Of a stretch of 35,069 bases of DNA, positions 1-9,430 are shown in pieces (within the stretch, counting starts at the first letter, position 1; each line of letters opens with the position of its first letter). A program made the translations under genes and the position numbers. The stretch comes from Cytophagaceae bacterium (lineage in GTDB: Bacteria; Bacteroidota; Bacteroidia; Cytophagales; Flexibacteraceae). The stretch lies in NCBI GenBank assembly GCA_947441055.1, contig CANETC010000012.1, forward strand, positions 1 to 35,069, read 5' to 3'. A model generated the notes under the pieces. The model had not been told where the DNA came from, did not search any database, and saw only the letters and a list, made by a program, of their open reading frames with translations.

Positions 1-667
1 TATTGATGGCATCCGCAATGTTGTAGACAATGTCCATTGCATGAGAAGCGGCAGCCGGATCAGCAACAAGCTGAATTCCGAAAAGCCCTCCTGGAGTACC
101 TAGGATGTAACCCAATGGATAAATTGCCCAACCAACCAATACGAACCAAGCCAAAACTCTCGTAGCCTTCGCTACTTGTGGTCCAGCGGTTTTGGCCAGA
201 TCAGCAACTTCACCAAACCAAACAAGATACGCGATATAGAAATAGGCTGCTCCAGAAATTACACCCCACATAACACTGCTGTCACGATCGATGGTTTCTC
301 CGAAATAGCCTGTTACCAACATTACCAATGAAGCAAAAATCAACTTCCACAATAGGGAAATTTTAGCGCCTGCTTTTTTAGTAATGAGATAGAATTCAAC
401 GCACATCAAAGGCACAGTAAGAATCCAGTCTACATAACGGAAAAAGGTTGGGGAATCGCCTGTTTCAAGGTTGTAACCTCTCATGTAGTAGTAGTGTACT
501 GCTGCAATAAAAGTAATCAATCCTGATACTAGGACAGATGTTCTCCATTTTTGAGGCGTGTTGTTGAGCTCAAAAAAGAAAAAGACTGATGAGGCCATCA
601 TGGCCATCGTTCCGATGAAGAATGTGAATGCAACGTAATTGTCGCTGGCAATCTTAAGGTGTTCCAT
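1..667 (-). CDS. Proteorhodopsin-family light-driven proton pump (3' end truncated by window edge)
   Basis: Manual translation from ATG at 667..665: MEHLKIASDNYVAFTFFIGTMAMMASSVFFFFELNN...HYYYMRGYNLETGDSPTFFRYVDWILTVPLMCVEFYLITKK...GYFGETIDRDSSVMWGVISGAAYFYIAYLVWFGE...GWAIYPLGYILGTPGG...MDIVYNIADAIN. Helix C RYVDWxLTVPLxxxEFYLI and the WAIYPxGY motif are typical of proteorhodopsins. Absent from the ORF track because it runs off the window. Confidence 0.96.
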   Translation of the reverse strand, partial: MEHLKIASDNYVAFTFFIGTMAMMASSVFFFFELNNTPQKWRTSVLVSGLITFIAAVHYYYMRGYNLETGDSPTFFRYVDWILTVPLMCVEFYLITKKAGAKISLLWKLIFASLVMLVTGYFGETIDRDSSVMWGVISGAAYFYIAYLVWFGEVADLAKTAGPQVAKATRVLAWFVLVGWAIYPLGYILGTPGGLFGIQLVADPAAASHAMDIVYNIADAIN

Positions 668-1120
668 TTTTTGTTTTTTAATTTTTCCTACTCTTAAGGC
701 TTTTCGGATTCTCCATGTTTTTTTAGTTGATTTCCATCTTCAACTTTGTTTCAACAAATCAATGAAAATATTGTTTAAAAAAGCAAAATAAAATTTCAAA
801 ATCAGTTAGAAATACAAAAGAAAATAATTTAAAAACCCTTTTGGACGAACAAAAAAGTCAAAAACCGCAACCTAACATTCATTAGACAAAATTACTTGCG
901 GACACCTTTCGGCGTTTTCCCGAAACATTCAAACCAAGTAACTCGATAATGATAGAATCCGCATTGAATGTAAATTATGATGGGAAAATCACAGAACCTG
1001 GCTGAAAAACATCATCCGGAAGATTTAAAAAAGAAAGGGAGGAATCTGGATTTATAAATTGATTTCATTCAGCCCATTTTGACTTTCATGCAAAATGGCC
1101 AATACAAATTTCAATTTTCC

Positions 1121-1729
1121 TTACCATTCAAACACTTCCAAGCCCTTGATGGAAAAACCAGGAACACTTTGAATTGGGATGTCTCCATCCTCAGTATAGT
1201 GTCCGGCTAAATGGTATTTTCCATTTTCGAGTAGGAAAATTTCAATGACCCTCTCCGCAGGGAAAACGACCCAGTATTCACCAACACCGGCCTCTTCATA
1301 CAAGGCGTATTTTACTTTAAGGTCCTGGTTACCTGAATTGGGTGATAGGATTTCAATAATGAAATCCGGACTGCCCAGACATCCCTTTTCGTCAATTTTT
1401 GAGGCATCGCAAACCATGAACAAATCCGGTTGAACCACCGTTGTAATTTGCTCATCGTTAAATCCTTTTCGAATGAGGCGCACATCAGACGGTGCGGCAA
1501 ATAATTTACAAGGAGACTTTTTTATCTGATTCCAAATTATGCCGTGAAGGTTGGAAGAAACCATCTGGTGCTGACTTCCTGGTGCTGGTGACATTTTCAC
1601 CACCTTGCCCTTGATGAGTTCTACCATCTCCGAAAACTGCCAGGCCAAGTAGTCAGCGTATGTGTAGGATTTAGACAAATCCAGCTCCTCAAAACGGGTG
1701 ATGGGCATTGGAATGGGAATTTGAATCAA
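1121..1729 (-). CDS. Uma2 family (DUF820) putative restriction endonuclease-like protein
   Basis: Protein has MVELIKGKVVKMSPAPGSQHQ..., VQPDLFMVCD, GSPDFIIEILSPNSGNQDLKVKYALYEEAGVGEYWVVFP: typical Uma2 PD-(D/E)XK-like pattern. Confidence 0.9.
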   Translation of the reverse strand: MIQIPIPMPITRFEELDLSKSYTYADYLAWQFSEMVELIKGKVVKMSPAPGSQHQMVSSNLHGIIWNQIKKSPCKLFAAPSDVRLIRKGFNDEQITTVVQPDLFMVCDASKIDEKGCLGSPDFIIEILSPNSGNQDLKVKYALYEEAGVGEYWVVFPAERVIEIFLLENGKYHLAGHYTEDGDIPIQSVPGFSIKGLEVFEW

Positions 1730-1891
1730 ATCAAAGGTAACAGAAAGACCTAAAAAATACGAAAGACATATTGGTCCAATTTTGGTTGGATACGGAATAG
1801 AATCTATGCCAGATTGTAATTCCCACAGGCATTGAAATCTTTAAAAGACATACGCTTTTGAACTTCGAATTTTGAACAGATTAAGCCAACC

Positions 1892-2329
1892 CTACCTGCC
1901 TGTACTTCCGTAACCTCCGGCGCCGCGTTGTGTATCGCTGAGGTCTTCCGAGGCCTGCCATTCCACGGTTTCATGCCGGGCAACCACCAGCTGGGCGATT
2001 CTTTCGCCGGGCACAATGGCAAAAGGCTCGTCGGATAAGTTCACCAGCAAAACCTTGATTTCGCCCCGGTAATCCGAATCCACAGTGCCGGGGGAATTGA
2101 GAACCGTAAGCCCATGTTTAAAGGCCAGACCAGAACGCGGCCTTACCTGAGCCTCATGGCCTTCCGGCAATTCGATAAACAAACCGGTTGGCACCAATTG
2201 CCTTTGCAGTGGACCCAACAAAACTTCCTCTGCAATGTTGGCACGAAGGTCCATTCCGGCAGATCCGGCAGTTTGGTAAGACGGCAGTGGAAACGCCGAT
2301 TCGTTGCGAACTTTTACCTGAATTTTCAT
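1892..2329 (-). CDS. dut: dUTP diphosphatase
   Basis: Contains [52 protein letters not shown] and C-terminal [11 protein letters not shown]: all dUTPase motifs. Confidence 0.97.
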   Translation of the reverse strand: MKIQVKVRNESAFPLPSYQTAGSAGMDLRANIAEEVLLGPLQRQLVPTGLFIELPEGHEAQVRPRSGLAFKHGLTVLNSPGTVDSDYRGEIKVLLVNLSDEPFAIVPGERIAQLVVARHETVEWQASEDLSDTQRGAGGYGSTGR

Positions 2330-2332
2330 CCC

Positions 2333-3622
2333 TTATGCATTCATAATTTTTTCAATCTCATCGGCATCCACCGGAATTCCAGCCATCAAATCGATGGGTT
2401 CTGACTCGGTAACCAGGTAATTGTTTTCCAGACGAATTCCCAGACCTTCCTCCGGAATGTATATGCCAGGCTCGCAGGTAAAGACCATGCCAGCTTCAAT
2501 AAAACGGTATTTCGAACCGAGATCGTGCACATCCAGACCTAAGTGATGGCTGGTTCCATGCATAAAATATTTGCGGTAAAGTGGTTTTTCAGGATCCTGC
2601 TTTTCTACCTCTTCTGCCTTCAGCAAACCAAGTCCGATGAGCTCCCTTTCCATGAGTTTACCCACACGCTTTTCATATTCCAAAAGTGTTGTGCCGGGCC
2701 TTAAAAGATTGGATGCCTCCCGCATAATGCGCAGAACTGCATCATATACAGCACGCTGTCTGGCTGAGAATTTCCCATTCACTGGAACACAACGGGTCAT
2801 GTCGGCATTGTAATTGCCATACTCAGCCCCAACATCCATCAAAATCAGATCGCCATCTTTACAAGCTTGGTCGTTTTCACCATAGTGCAAAATATTGGCA
2901 TTGGGTCCGGATGCTATGATCGGTCCGTAGGCAAAACCTTTCGAACCACGGCGCAGAAACTGATACGAAAATTCAGCCTCAATTTCATATTCCAATACGC
3001 CAGGTTTTATCATACCAAGTACCGAAAGGAAACCTTCCCGAGTGATGTCAATGGCTTTCGAAATCTGAGCAACTTCTTCTTCTTGCTTGATGGCACGGAT
3101 GTTTTCCATTACAGGCGCCAATCTTTCAAAATGGTGAAGCGGAAAGCGGTTCATTAAATCCCGAATCAACCTGTCGTTTCGTGTCTGTGTTTCTACCACA
3201 GCGCGGGGATGCTCGTTGGTGCTCAGGTACACATGCTCCGCAACATTCAAAAGTGGCTGAAGCAAGGAATGAAATTCAGAATTCCACTTCACCACACGAA
3301 TGCCCGACATTTCACTTGCCTGGTCTTTGGTGAGTTTATATCCCTCCCAAACGCGAATTAAATCGCTCGTTTCCTTTACAAACAGAATTTCCTTCCATTC
3401 CTGTACCGGGGCATCCGGGAAAAGCACAAGGATTGTATCCTCTTGATCTATGCCGCTGAGGTAAAACAAATCGTTGTTCTGGCGAAACGACATATGCCCA
3501 TCCGCATTGGTGGGAAGAATGTCGTTTGATTCCAGAATTACAATGGAATTGGGCTTGAGCAGTCGGGATAAATTTTTCCGGTTGCGTGCATAAAGGCCGG
3601 AGGCAAGGGGTGTGTAACGCAT
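2333..3622 (-). CDS. pepP: Xaa-Pro aminopeptidase (M24 family, aminopeptidase P type)
   Basis: N-terminal aminopeptidase P domain, then LMDVGAEYGNYNADMTRCVPVNGKF, HGTSHHLGLDVHD, FTCEPGIYIPEEGLGIRLENNYLVT metal-binding motifs. Stop is 3 bp from the dut start codon region, consistent with an operon. Confidence 0.94.
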   Translation of the reverse strand: MRYTPLASGLYARNRKNLSRLLKPNSIVILESNDILPTNADGHMSFRQNNDLFYLSGIDQEDTILVLFPDAPVQEWKEILFVKETSDLIRVWEGYKLTKDQASEMSGIRVVKWNSEFHSLLQPLLNVAEHVYLSTNEHPRAVVETQTRNDRLIRDLMNRFPLHHFERLAPVMENIRAIKQEEEVAQISKAIDITREGFLSVLGMIKPGVLEYEIEAEFSYQFLRRGSKGFAYGPIIASGPNANILHYGENDQACKDGDLILMDVGAEYGNYNADMTRCVPVNGKFSARQRAVYDAVLRIMREASNLLRPGTTLLEYEKRVGKLMERELIGLGLLKAEEVEKQDPEKPLYRKYFMHGTSHHLGLDVHDLGSKYRFIEAGMVFTCEPGIYIPEEGLGIRLENNYLVTESEPIDLMAGIPVDADEIEKIMNA

Positions 3623-3710
3623 GAAATAAAGCTTAAGACAGGCAAGTTTTTCAATTGCTGCGGGCTTTCAAAATAAAATGTTGATTTGACTGAATACAGG
3701 ATAAAAAACA

Positions 3711-3734
3711 AGGGCCTGCTAGCAGGCAAGCCCT
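3711..3734 (-). terminator. Rho-independent terminator of the lamin-tail T9SS gene
   Basis: On the minus strand AGGGCTTGCCTGCTAGCAGGCCCT hairpin followed by TGTTTTTT, just downstream of the 3766 stop. Confidence 0.7.
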
Positions 3735-3765
3735 CAAAATTTGAATTGGTTTTATTAACCGGAAC

Positions 3766-5967
3766 TTAGCGATTCAACTCCACCCATCCAGAAAGAACGA
3801 CGCCTCCTTTGGTGCCGGCCTGGTAAAAATAAACCCCGGAACCTACTTTATCATCTGGCCATTCTTTTTTATAACCGGCCCCGAAATCGCTTACTTTTTG
3901 TCCCCAGCGGTTGAATATCTGCAGATATTGAATCTCTTTGCTTCCAAAATCAAGGAAACGATTTTCGGGAGCTCCATTACCAAGAACAAGGTTTATGATT
4001 CCGGTTGGCAAGGACCGAATGGCCTTACAAACTATCCCATCTCTGGGATCGAGAATATGAATTTCTGCTTTCACCTCCGGGCTGGTACTTTCTGGTATCA
4101 AATTCAGGGAGGTGAAGGTTTTGTCCAGCACCTCAGATTTGGAAACCATCCATTCTGCAACCTGCCATGGATTTCTGTCGGATTTTACTTTTACAAGCAA
4201 TGCCTGGCCCGGAACCGCTACATCTGGTAAAGAATACAAGCTGCATTCAAATGGAACCGTGTAAATAGAATCGCGGATGGTCTTACTCTCACAACCCTGG
4301 TTGTTGGTACAGGAAAGACTAAAAACAACCCACTCCTTTTTGTTGGTGCTGGGTGTGCTGATGCTGAACAAACTCGAATCTTTTCCACTGAAAGTAACCG
4401 CTTGCGGCGCAGAAATGGGGATCCATTTGTAATTCAAATCCGGCCGGGTATCTCCAATCACGATTGCAGGAACACCCTCGCAAACAGAATCCGGTGAAGT
4501 ATAGGGACAAAGTAAAGGCTGCACAATGGCCTTAACCTCAATGCGTTGTCCGTTACACCAGCTGGAATTCGGAAATTCCACCCAAAACGAGGTCGTTTGA
4601 CTTACAGCAAAACGCAAAGTGTCTTTGTTAATCAAAATCGGACTTCCACCACTTGCATTTTCATACCAGGCAATTCCACCCGGATTGGGCATAGGAATCG
4701 GCGGCACCACAAGCGTGGCAAGTCCCGGAGAACAAAGTGTATCATTTACAACCGGAATTTCCGGCATTCCAAATCCATTCACCCTCACAATTTGATTGAG
4801 GTTGTAAGCTCGTCCACGAGTTGGATGCTCAAACCCAAGTGTGTTTTTGTATCGGTATGGAAAAACACGGTAAAAGAAATTTCCCGCCCCCGTCAATTCT
4901 GTGTAGGTAGTTGTTGCTGCTCCTGTATTGTCCAAAAGAGCCGCTACGGTAACTGTTTGGATTCCGCTTCCGAAGGTACTTCCAACCAAATATTCTTTTC
5001 CTTGAGTCGGCAAACCAAAATTATCCGTTGTGTTTCTTACCACCATGTAGCCACAGGTCTGGTCAGAAGAAACCGGGTCTGTCATGTTGTTCCAGGTAAG
5101 ACTGATTGTAAAGTTGTCTAATTCCACCGGACAAATTGTTTGATCTACAAAATCCGGCGCACGCAAATCAATGAGCCATTGGTTGTTGGCAGAACCATTG
5201 CCAATGCCTTCAAATGGTGTATCACTTATTTCAAGTTTCCCATTTGATGTGGTCGATTGTATTCCAGAACTAAATCCAGCCAAAGTGCCGCTTAGCATGA
5301 TCAGGCTTGAAGTCGCCTGAATACCAAACTCATAAAATGTAAATGGCCCATCGGGACAAGGTGGGGTATCACCATTTGCGGTGTTGATATCGGTCCAGTT
5401 GGATGAGGTGGAATAACAGGGGGTTCCGATGACAGAACCATTTGGGTCAGCATCATGCCCTATGCCATGAACCATTTTTCCGGATGGATTTACAAGCTGC
5501 ACAAAATCACCACCTTCGGAAAGAAAAAGTGTGCTGGTACCTCCTCCCTCAAAATAAACCGGATTGCGGCAACAAACCCGAAGAAAGCCATCCGATTTGT
5601 CATAATCATATTTAGTTACATCATCGCAATTGCTGTCATCTGTGCCAGTGGCGTGGTCGATGATGATGACAGTGCCGGCGCGAAGGTGGTTCCAAAGTGG
5701 GGCGCTTGTTGAAAAGCGTATTTTAGGTTGCCAGCTGCTGGTAGAGGAATTGTTGTCGCCCATGTACCAGCCACGGAGATCTAAATCGTCCTTCACAACC
5801 ACAAGCTCTGTCCATTCGTCATTCTGGGCAGATGCATTTTTGTATTCATTTACTACAATTTCCTGTGCACTGATTTTGGTAGAAAAAAGGCCAAAGCCCA
5901 GACACAGAAATAGAAACAAATTCTTTGCGGAATTCCTCATGGGACAAATGTAGGCTGACATTTCCAT
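3766..5967 (-). CDS. Secreted lamin-tail-domain protein with Ig-like region and T9SS type B (gliding-motility-associated) C-terminal domain
   Basis: N-terminal EIVVNEYKNASAQNDEWTELVVVKDDLDLRGWYMGDN (lamin tail-like), internal CSPGLATL...WYENASGGSP...TTSFWVEF (Ig-like), C-terminal LQIFNRWGQKVSDFGAGYKKEWPDDKVGSGVYFYQAGTKGG..SGWVELNR (CHU_C-like). True start may be the internal Met of MRNSAKNLFLFLCLGFGLFSTKISAQ. Confidence 0.88.
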   Translation of the reverse strand: MEMSAYICPMRNSAKNLFLFLCLGFGLFSTKISAQEIVVNEYKNASAQNDEWTELVVVKDDLDLRGWYMGDNNSSTSSWQPKIRFSTSAPLWNHLRAGTVIIIDHATGTDDSNCDDVTKYDYDKSDGFLRVCCRNPVYFEGGGTSTLFLSEGGDFVQLVNPSGKMVHGIGHDADPNGSVIGTPCYSTSSNWTDINTANGDTPPCPDGPFTFYEFGIQATSSLIMLSGTLAGFSSGIQSTTSNGKLEISDTPFEGIGNGSANNQWLIDLRAPDFVDQTICPVELDNFTISLTWNNMTDPVSSDQTCGYMVVRNTTDNFGLPTQGKEYLVGSTFGSGIQTVTVAALLDNTGAATTTYTELTGAGNFFYRVFPYRYKNTLGFEHPTRGRAYNLNQIVRVNGFGMPEIPVVNDTLCSPGLATLVVPPIPMPNPGGIAWYENASGGSPILINKDTLRFAVSQTTSFWVEFPNSSWCNGQRIEVKAIVQPLLCPYTSPDSVCEGVPAIVIGDTRPDLNYKWIPISAPQAVTFSGKDSSLFSISTPSTNKKEWVVFSLSCTNNQGCESKTIRDSIYTVPFECSLYSLPDVAVPGQALLVKVKSDRNPWQVAEWMVSKSEVLDKTFTSLNLIPESTSPEVKAEIHILDPRDGIVCKAIRSLPTGIINLVLGNGAPENRFLDFGSKEIQYLQIFNRWGQKVSDFGAGYKKEWPDDKVGSGVYFYQAGTKGGVVLSGWVELNR

Positions 5968-6079
5968 TCAGAATTAACTTCCCGACCAGTGAAAGAAATT
6001 AATAATTGAATTTTAATCCTCCAGACAAGAAAAACGACCGATTGACCCTTTTCAAAACATTATGATGGCTGTTTGGTTT

Positions 6080-6087
6080 TAGCTTTG
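6080..6087 (+). promoter_or_regulatory. Bacteroidota -7 element (TAGCTTTG) upstream of the TonB receptor
   Basis: Exact TAnnTTTG match 33 bp upstream of the ATG; no clear -33 element. Confidence 0.35.
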
Positions 6088-6119
6088 CCGTTTCAAACGA
6101 ATTACCCGCAGGTTTTTTT

Positions 6120-8546
6120 ATGCTTTTTAAATTCGAACGCTCAGCGCTCTTAATAGTTTTTTTCTTCAGCTATTTTTTAATTCCCCAAAACATTTCCGCT
6201 CAAAACCAGAAAGCAACGCTCTCGGGTTATATCAAAGACGCTTCCAATGGTGAAGCGCTGATAGGCGCTGGGATTTTTGTAGAGGAACTGAAGCGGGGCG
6301 CAACTTCCAATGTTTATGGTTTTTATTCACTGACCTTGCCAGCAGGAAATTACACTGTGAAATTCCTTTTCCTTGGGTTTGTAACCGAAACACGGTCGGT
6401 TTCCCTCCTGGAAAATAAAACCATGAACATCGACCTCAATGAAGAATCCCGGCAAACGGGAGAAGTTGTCATCACAGGTGAACAAAAAGAAATTGAAGCC
6501 AATGTGCGCTCCACCCAGATGGGCGTAAATAAACTCGACATTAAAACCATCAGTAAGATTCCGCCATTGCTCGGCGAAGTGGATGTAATTCGCTCAATTC
6601 AGTTGCTTCCCGGCGTTTCTACTGCAGGCGAAGGCGCCTCCGGTTTTAATGTGCGTGGTGGCAGCATAGACCAGAACCTCATTTTGCTGGATGAAGCACC
6701 AGTGTACAACAGTTCCCACCTTTTTGGATTTTTCTCGGTGTTTAATCCCGATGCAGTAAAAGATGTGAAGTTGATAAAAGGTGGAATTCCAGCCCAATAT
6801 GGCGGACGAATTTCTTCCCTTTTGGACATCCGCATGAAGGAAGGAAACAACAAGAAGTTTGAGGTGAACGGCGGAATTGGATTGTTGTCTAGTCGTTTTG
6901 CCATTGAAGGCCCAATCATCAAAGAAAAAATGTCTTTCATTCTGGCTGGAAGACGCACTTATTTCGACTTGTTTTTTCCGCTTTCCACCAATGCTGGATT
7001 GAAGGAAACCATCGCGTATTTCTACGACCTTACTGCCAAAGTAAATTACAAAATCAACGATAAGAATACCGTTTTCGCCTCTGGCTATTTTGGCCGCGAC
7101 CAATTCGGTTTTGGCTCAGCCTTTGGTTTTGAATGGGGAAATGGAACCACCAGCCTGCGCTGGAACCATGTGTATGGACCGAAATTATTTTCCAACCTCA
7201 CAGCCTTTTACAGCAGTTATGATTACGCCCTCAACATTGAATCTGCCGCAACAGGAGATGAATTTAAGTGGAGATCCACCATCCAAAACCTGAGCATCAA
7301 ACCAGAATTTACCTGGTATGCCAACGACAAAAACACGGTAACCTTTGGAGGTCAGGTTTTGCATTACAACTTCCTTCCAAGCCAAACAACCGTGAGCAGC
7401 AACGGGGTAAAAGGCGATCCGGTAAGTCTGCCAAGGAAATATGCACTTGAGAATAGCATTTTTATCAGCAATGACCATGAAATCAGCAAAAGACTTAGCC
7501 TGACTTATGGTCTTCGCTATTCCAGATTTTTCAACATCGGTCCTGGTACAATGGTCAATCTTGGGGATGCCACACCCGGAGTGAGAAAGCCTTACACCAT
7601 CGACAGCATAGAATCTGGAAAAATCATCGCCGACTATGGCAATTTTGAACCCCGGTTTTCTGCCAAATACGAAATCAATGATCAAAGCTCGCTCAAAGCC
7701 AGCTACAACCGGATGGCCCAGTACATCCACCTGCTCAGCAATACCCAGGCCTCGGTTCCCTTGGATGTTTGGAATCCAAGCAGCAACAACATAAAACCTC
7801 AGATTGGCGATCAGGTCGCGATGGGCTATTTCCACAATTTTAACTGGATGGAAAATGACTATGAATTTTCCACGGAGGTGTTTTACAAAACCATGCAAAA
7901 CCAGATTGATTACATCGATGGTGCAGAATTATTGCGAAACCAAGCTTTGGAAGCAGAACTTTTAAGCGGAGATGGAAGGGCGTATGGCCTCGAATTGTTT
8001 CTGAAAAAACGCAAGGGCCGTTTCAACGGATGGATTTCTTATACCCTCAGCCGGTCGGAAAGAAAAGTGGCTGGCATCAACAAAGAAACCTGGTATCCAA
8101 CGCGTTTCGATAAAGCCCACAATTTGTATCTGGTTGGAAATTATGAATTAAACAAGCGCTGGAGCTTCTCGGCGAACTTTGTTTACAGTTCTGGCGTTCC
8201 CGGAACATTCCCCACCAACCGGATTGAATACCAGGGATATATCATTCCCCACAACAGCAACAACCTCCGAAACAATTACCGGATTCCTTCCTACCACAGG
8301 CTGGATTTTTCAGCCACATTCGATCCGAAAAAGAACGAAAACCGGAAATGGAAAGGCACCTGGACTTTTGGCATTTACAATGTCTACGCCAGGAAAAACC
8401 CGTTTGGCATTTACTTCAGACAAGAACCCCCAACCGTGTCCGACAACCCAGCCGACAGGGTTACCCAAAGCACGAATACACAAGCGGTTCGCTTTTCTGT
8501 ACTCGGCACAATTGTTCCATCTGCAACCTACAATTTCAGTTTCTGA
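6120..8546 (+). CDS. TonB-dependent receptor with carboxypeptidase-like regulatory domain
   Basis: ATLSGYIKDASNGEALIGAGIFVEELKRGATSNVYGFYSLTLPAG (CarboxypepD_reg-like), plug IRSIQLLPGVSTAGEGASGFNVRGGSIDQNLILLDEAPVYN, then a long barrel region ending in aromatic YNFSF. Confidence 0.96.
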   Translation: MLFKFERSALLIVFFFSYFLIPQNISAQNQKATLSGYIKDASNGEALIGAGIFVEELKRGATSNVYGFYSLTLPAGNYTVKFLFLGFVTETRSVSLLENKTMNIDLNEESRQTGEVVITGEQKEIEANVRSTQMGVNKLDIKTISKIPPLLGEVDVIRSIQLLPGVSTAGEGASGFNVRGGSIDQNLILLDEAPVYNSSHLFGFFSVFNPDAVKDVKLIKGGIPAQYGGRISSLLDIRMKEGNNKKFEVNGGIGLLSSRFAIEGPIIKEKMSFILAGRRTYFDLFFPLSTNAGLKETIAYFYDLTAKVNYKINDKNTVFASGYFGRDQFGFGSAFGFEWGNGTTSLRWNHVYGPKLFSNLTAFYSSYDYALNIESAATGDEFKWRSTIQNLSIKPEFTWYANDKNTVTFGGQVLHYNFLPSQTTVSSNGVKGDPVSLPRKYALENSIFISNDHEISKRLSLTYGLRYSRFFNIGPGTMVNLGDATPGVRKPYTIDSIESGKIIADYGNFEPRFSAKYEINDQSSLKASYNRMAQYIHLLSNTQASVPLDVWNPSSNNIKPQIGDQVAMGYFHNFNWMENDYEFSTEVFYKTMQNQIDYIDGAELLRNQALEAELLSGDGRAYGLELFLKKRKGRFNGWISYTLSRSERKVAGINKETWYPTRFDKAHNLYLVGNYELNKRWSFSANFVYSSGVPGTFPTNRIEYQGYIIPHNSNNLRNNYRIPSYHRLDFSATFDPKKNENRKWKGTWTFGIYNVYARKNPFGIYFRQEPPTVSDNPADRVTQSTNTQAVRFSVLGTIVPSATYNFSF

Positions 8547-8548
8547 GC

Positions 8549-9430
8549 ATGAAAACAATATTGAAACTCCCAATCATTTTGCTCGCTTCGCTTTTGCTTT
8601 TTTCATGCGAAGAGGTAATCGACATCAAACTTGACCAAGGCGAAAGTCAATTGGCGGTTGATGCACTTTTGGCCGTTGAGAATGGTCCGCAAAAAATCCG
8701 CCTCACACTTAGCCGTCCTTATTTTGAGAACAAGACTGCCGACGCAGTTTCTGGGGCAGAGTTAAGTCTTGTGCGAAAGCCGGATGGAAAAGTCTATTCA
8801 TTCAGTGAAAGCAGTACTTCTCCCGGAGATTACTTCAGCTCGGAGGCTTTGGAAGGAATGCCATTGAATGAATTTGAATTGTCAATCAAATGGAATGGAA
8901 ATGAATTTCGCGCCGTTTCGATGCTACCAAGAAAGCAGGTAATTGATTCCCTTCGGCAAGGTTATCGCGAGTCGGAATTTGGAAACGATCCTGGCACGTA
9001 TCTTGATTTATATGCCAATGATTTGCAAACAAATCCTTCCTACAGGTTGCCGGATTTTTTCTGGCTGAGGTATTCTTTGAATGGAGTAAAAAATCTTCGA
9101 TTAGGCAATATTCTTGTGGGTTCCGATGCTGCTTTCAGACCTGGGGTTGCCGATGGACTTCCTTACATCTATCCGGTTCGAAATTCCATCAACACAAACA
9201 AACCTTATTTGCTTGGGGATAGCATTGAAGTGGAATTGTACAGCATTGATGCGGAGAATTTCCGCTTTCTCACTGAAATGCAAACCCAGCTTACGAATAC
9301 CGGCCTTTTTGCCCAGCCTGCAGCCAATGTAAAAGGAAACATTGTCAATGTAAATCTCGATTCAAAAGTTCAGGCAATCGGTAATTTTGGAGTTTGTCAG
9401 CTTTCAAAAGCAGGCATCAAGGTCAAATAA
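8549..9430 (+). CDS. DUF4249 family lipoprotein
   Basis: Start reassigned to ATG 8549 (MKTILKLPIILLASLLLFSCEEVIDIKLDQGESQLAVDALL): signal peptide with lipobox LFSC, followed by the DUF4249-type N-terminus. Begins 2 bp after the TonB receptor stop. Confidence 0.88.
   Translation: MKTILKLPIILLASLLLFSCEEVIDIKLDQGESQLAVDALLAVENGPQKIRLTLSRPYFENKTADAVSGAELSLVRKPDGKVYSFSESSTSPGDYFSSEALEGMPLNEFELSIKWNGNEFRAVSMLPRKQVIDSLRQGYRESEFGNDPGTYLDLYANDLQTNPSYRLPDFFWLRYSLNGVKNLRLGNILVGSDAAFRPGVADGLPYIYPVRNSINTNKPYLLGDSIEVELYSIDAENFRFLTEMQTQLTNTGLFAQPAANVKGNIVNVNLDSKVQAIGNFGVCQLSKAGIKVK

Noticed and set aside
1-667. Sodium-pumping (NDQ) or chloride-pumping (NTQ) rhodopsin
   Set aside because: Helix C motif reads D-T-E, the proton-pump type.
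1804-2022. 72-aa ORF overlapping dut out of frame
   Set aside because: Overlaps the conserved C-terminus of dUTPase in another frame; composition not protein-like.
7185-7898. 237-aa minus-strand ORF inside the TonB receptor
   Set aside because: Antisense to a well-supported TonB receptor; no family resemblance.
8348-8548. Extended N-terminus of the DUF4249 ORF
   Set aside because: Extension lies within the TonB receptor CDS; the lipoprotein signal peptide begins at 8549.
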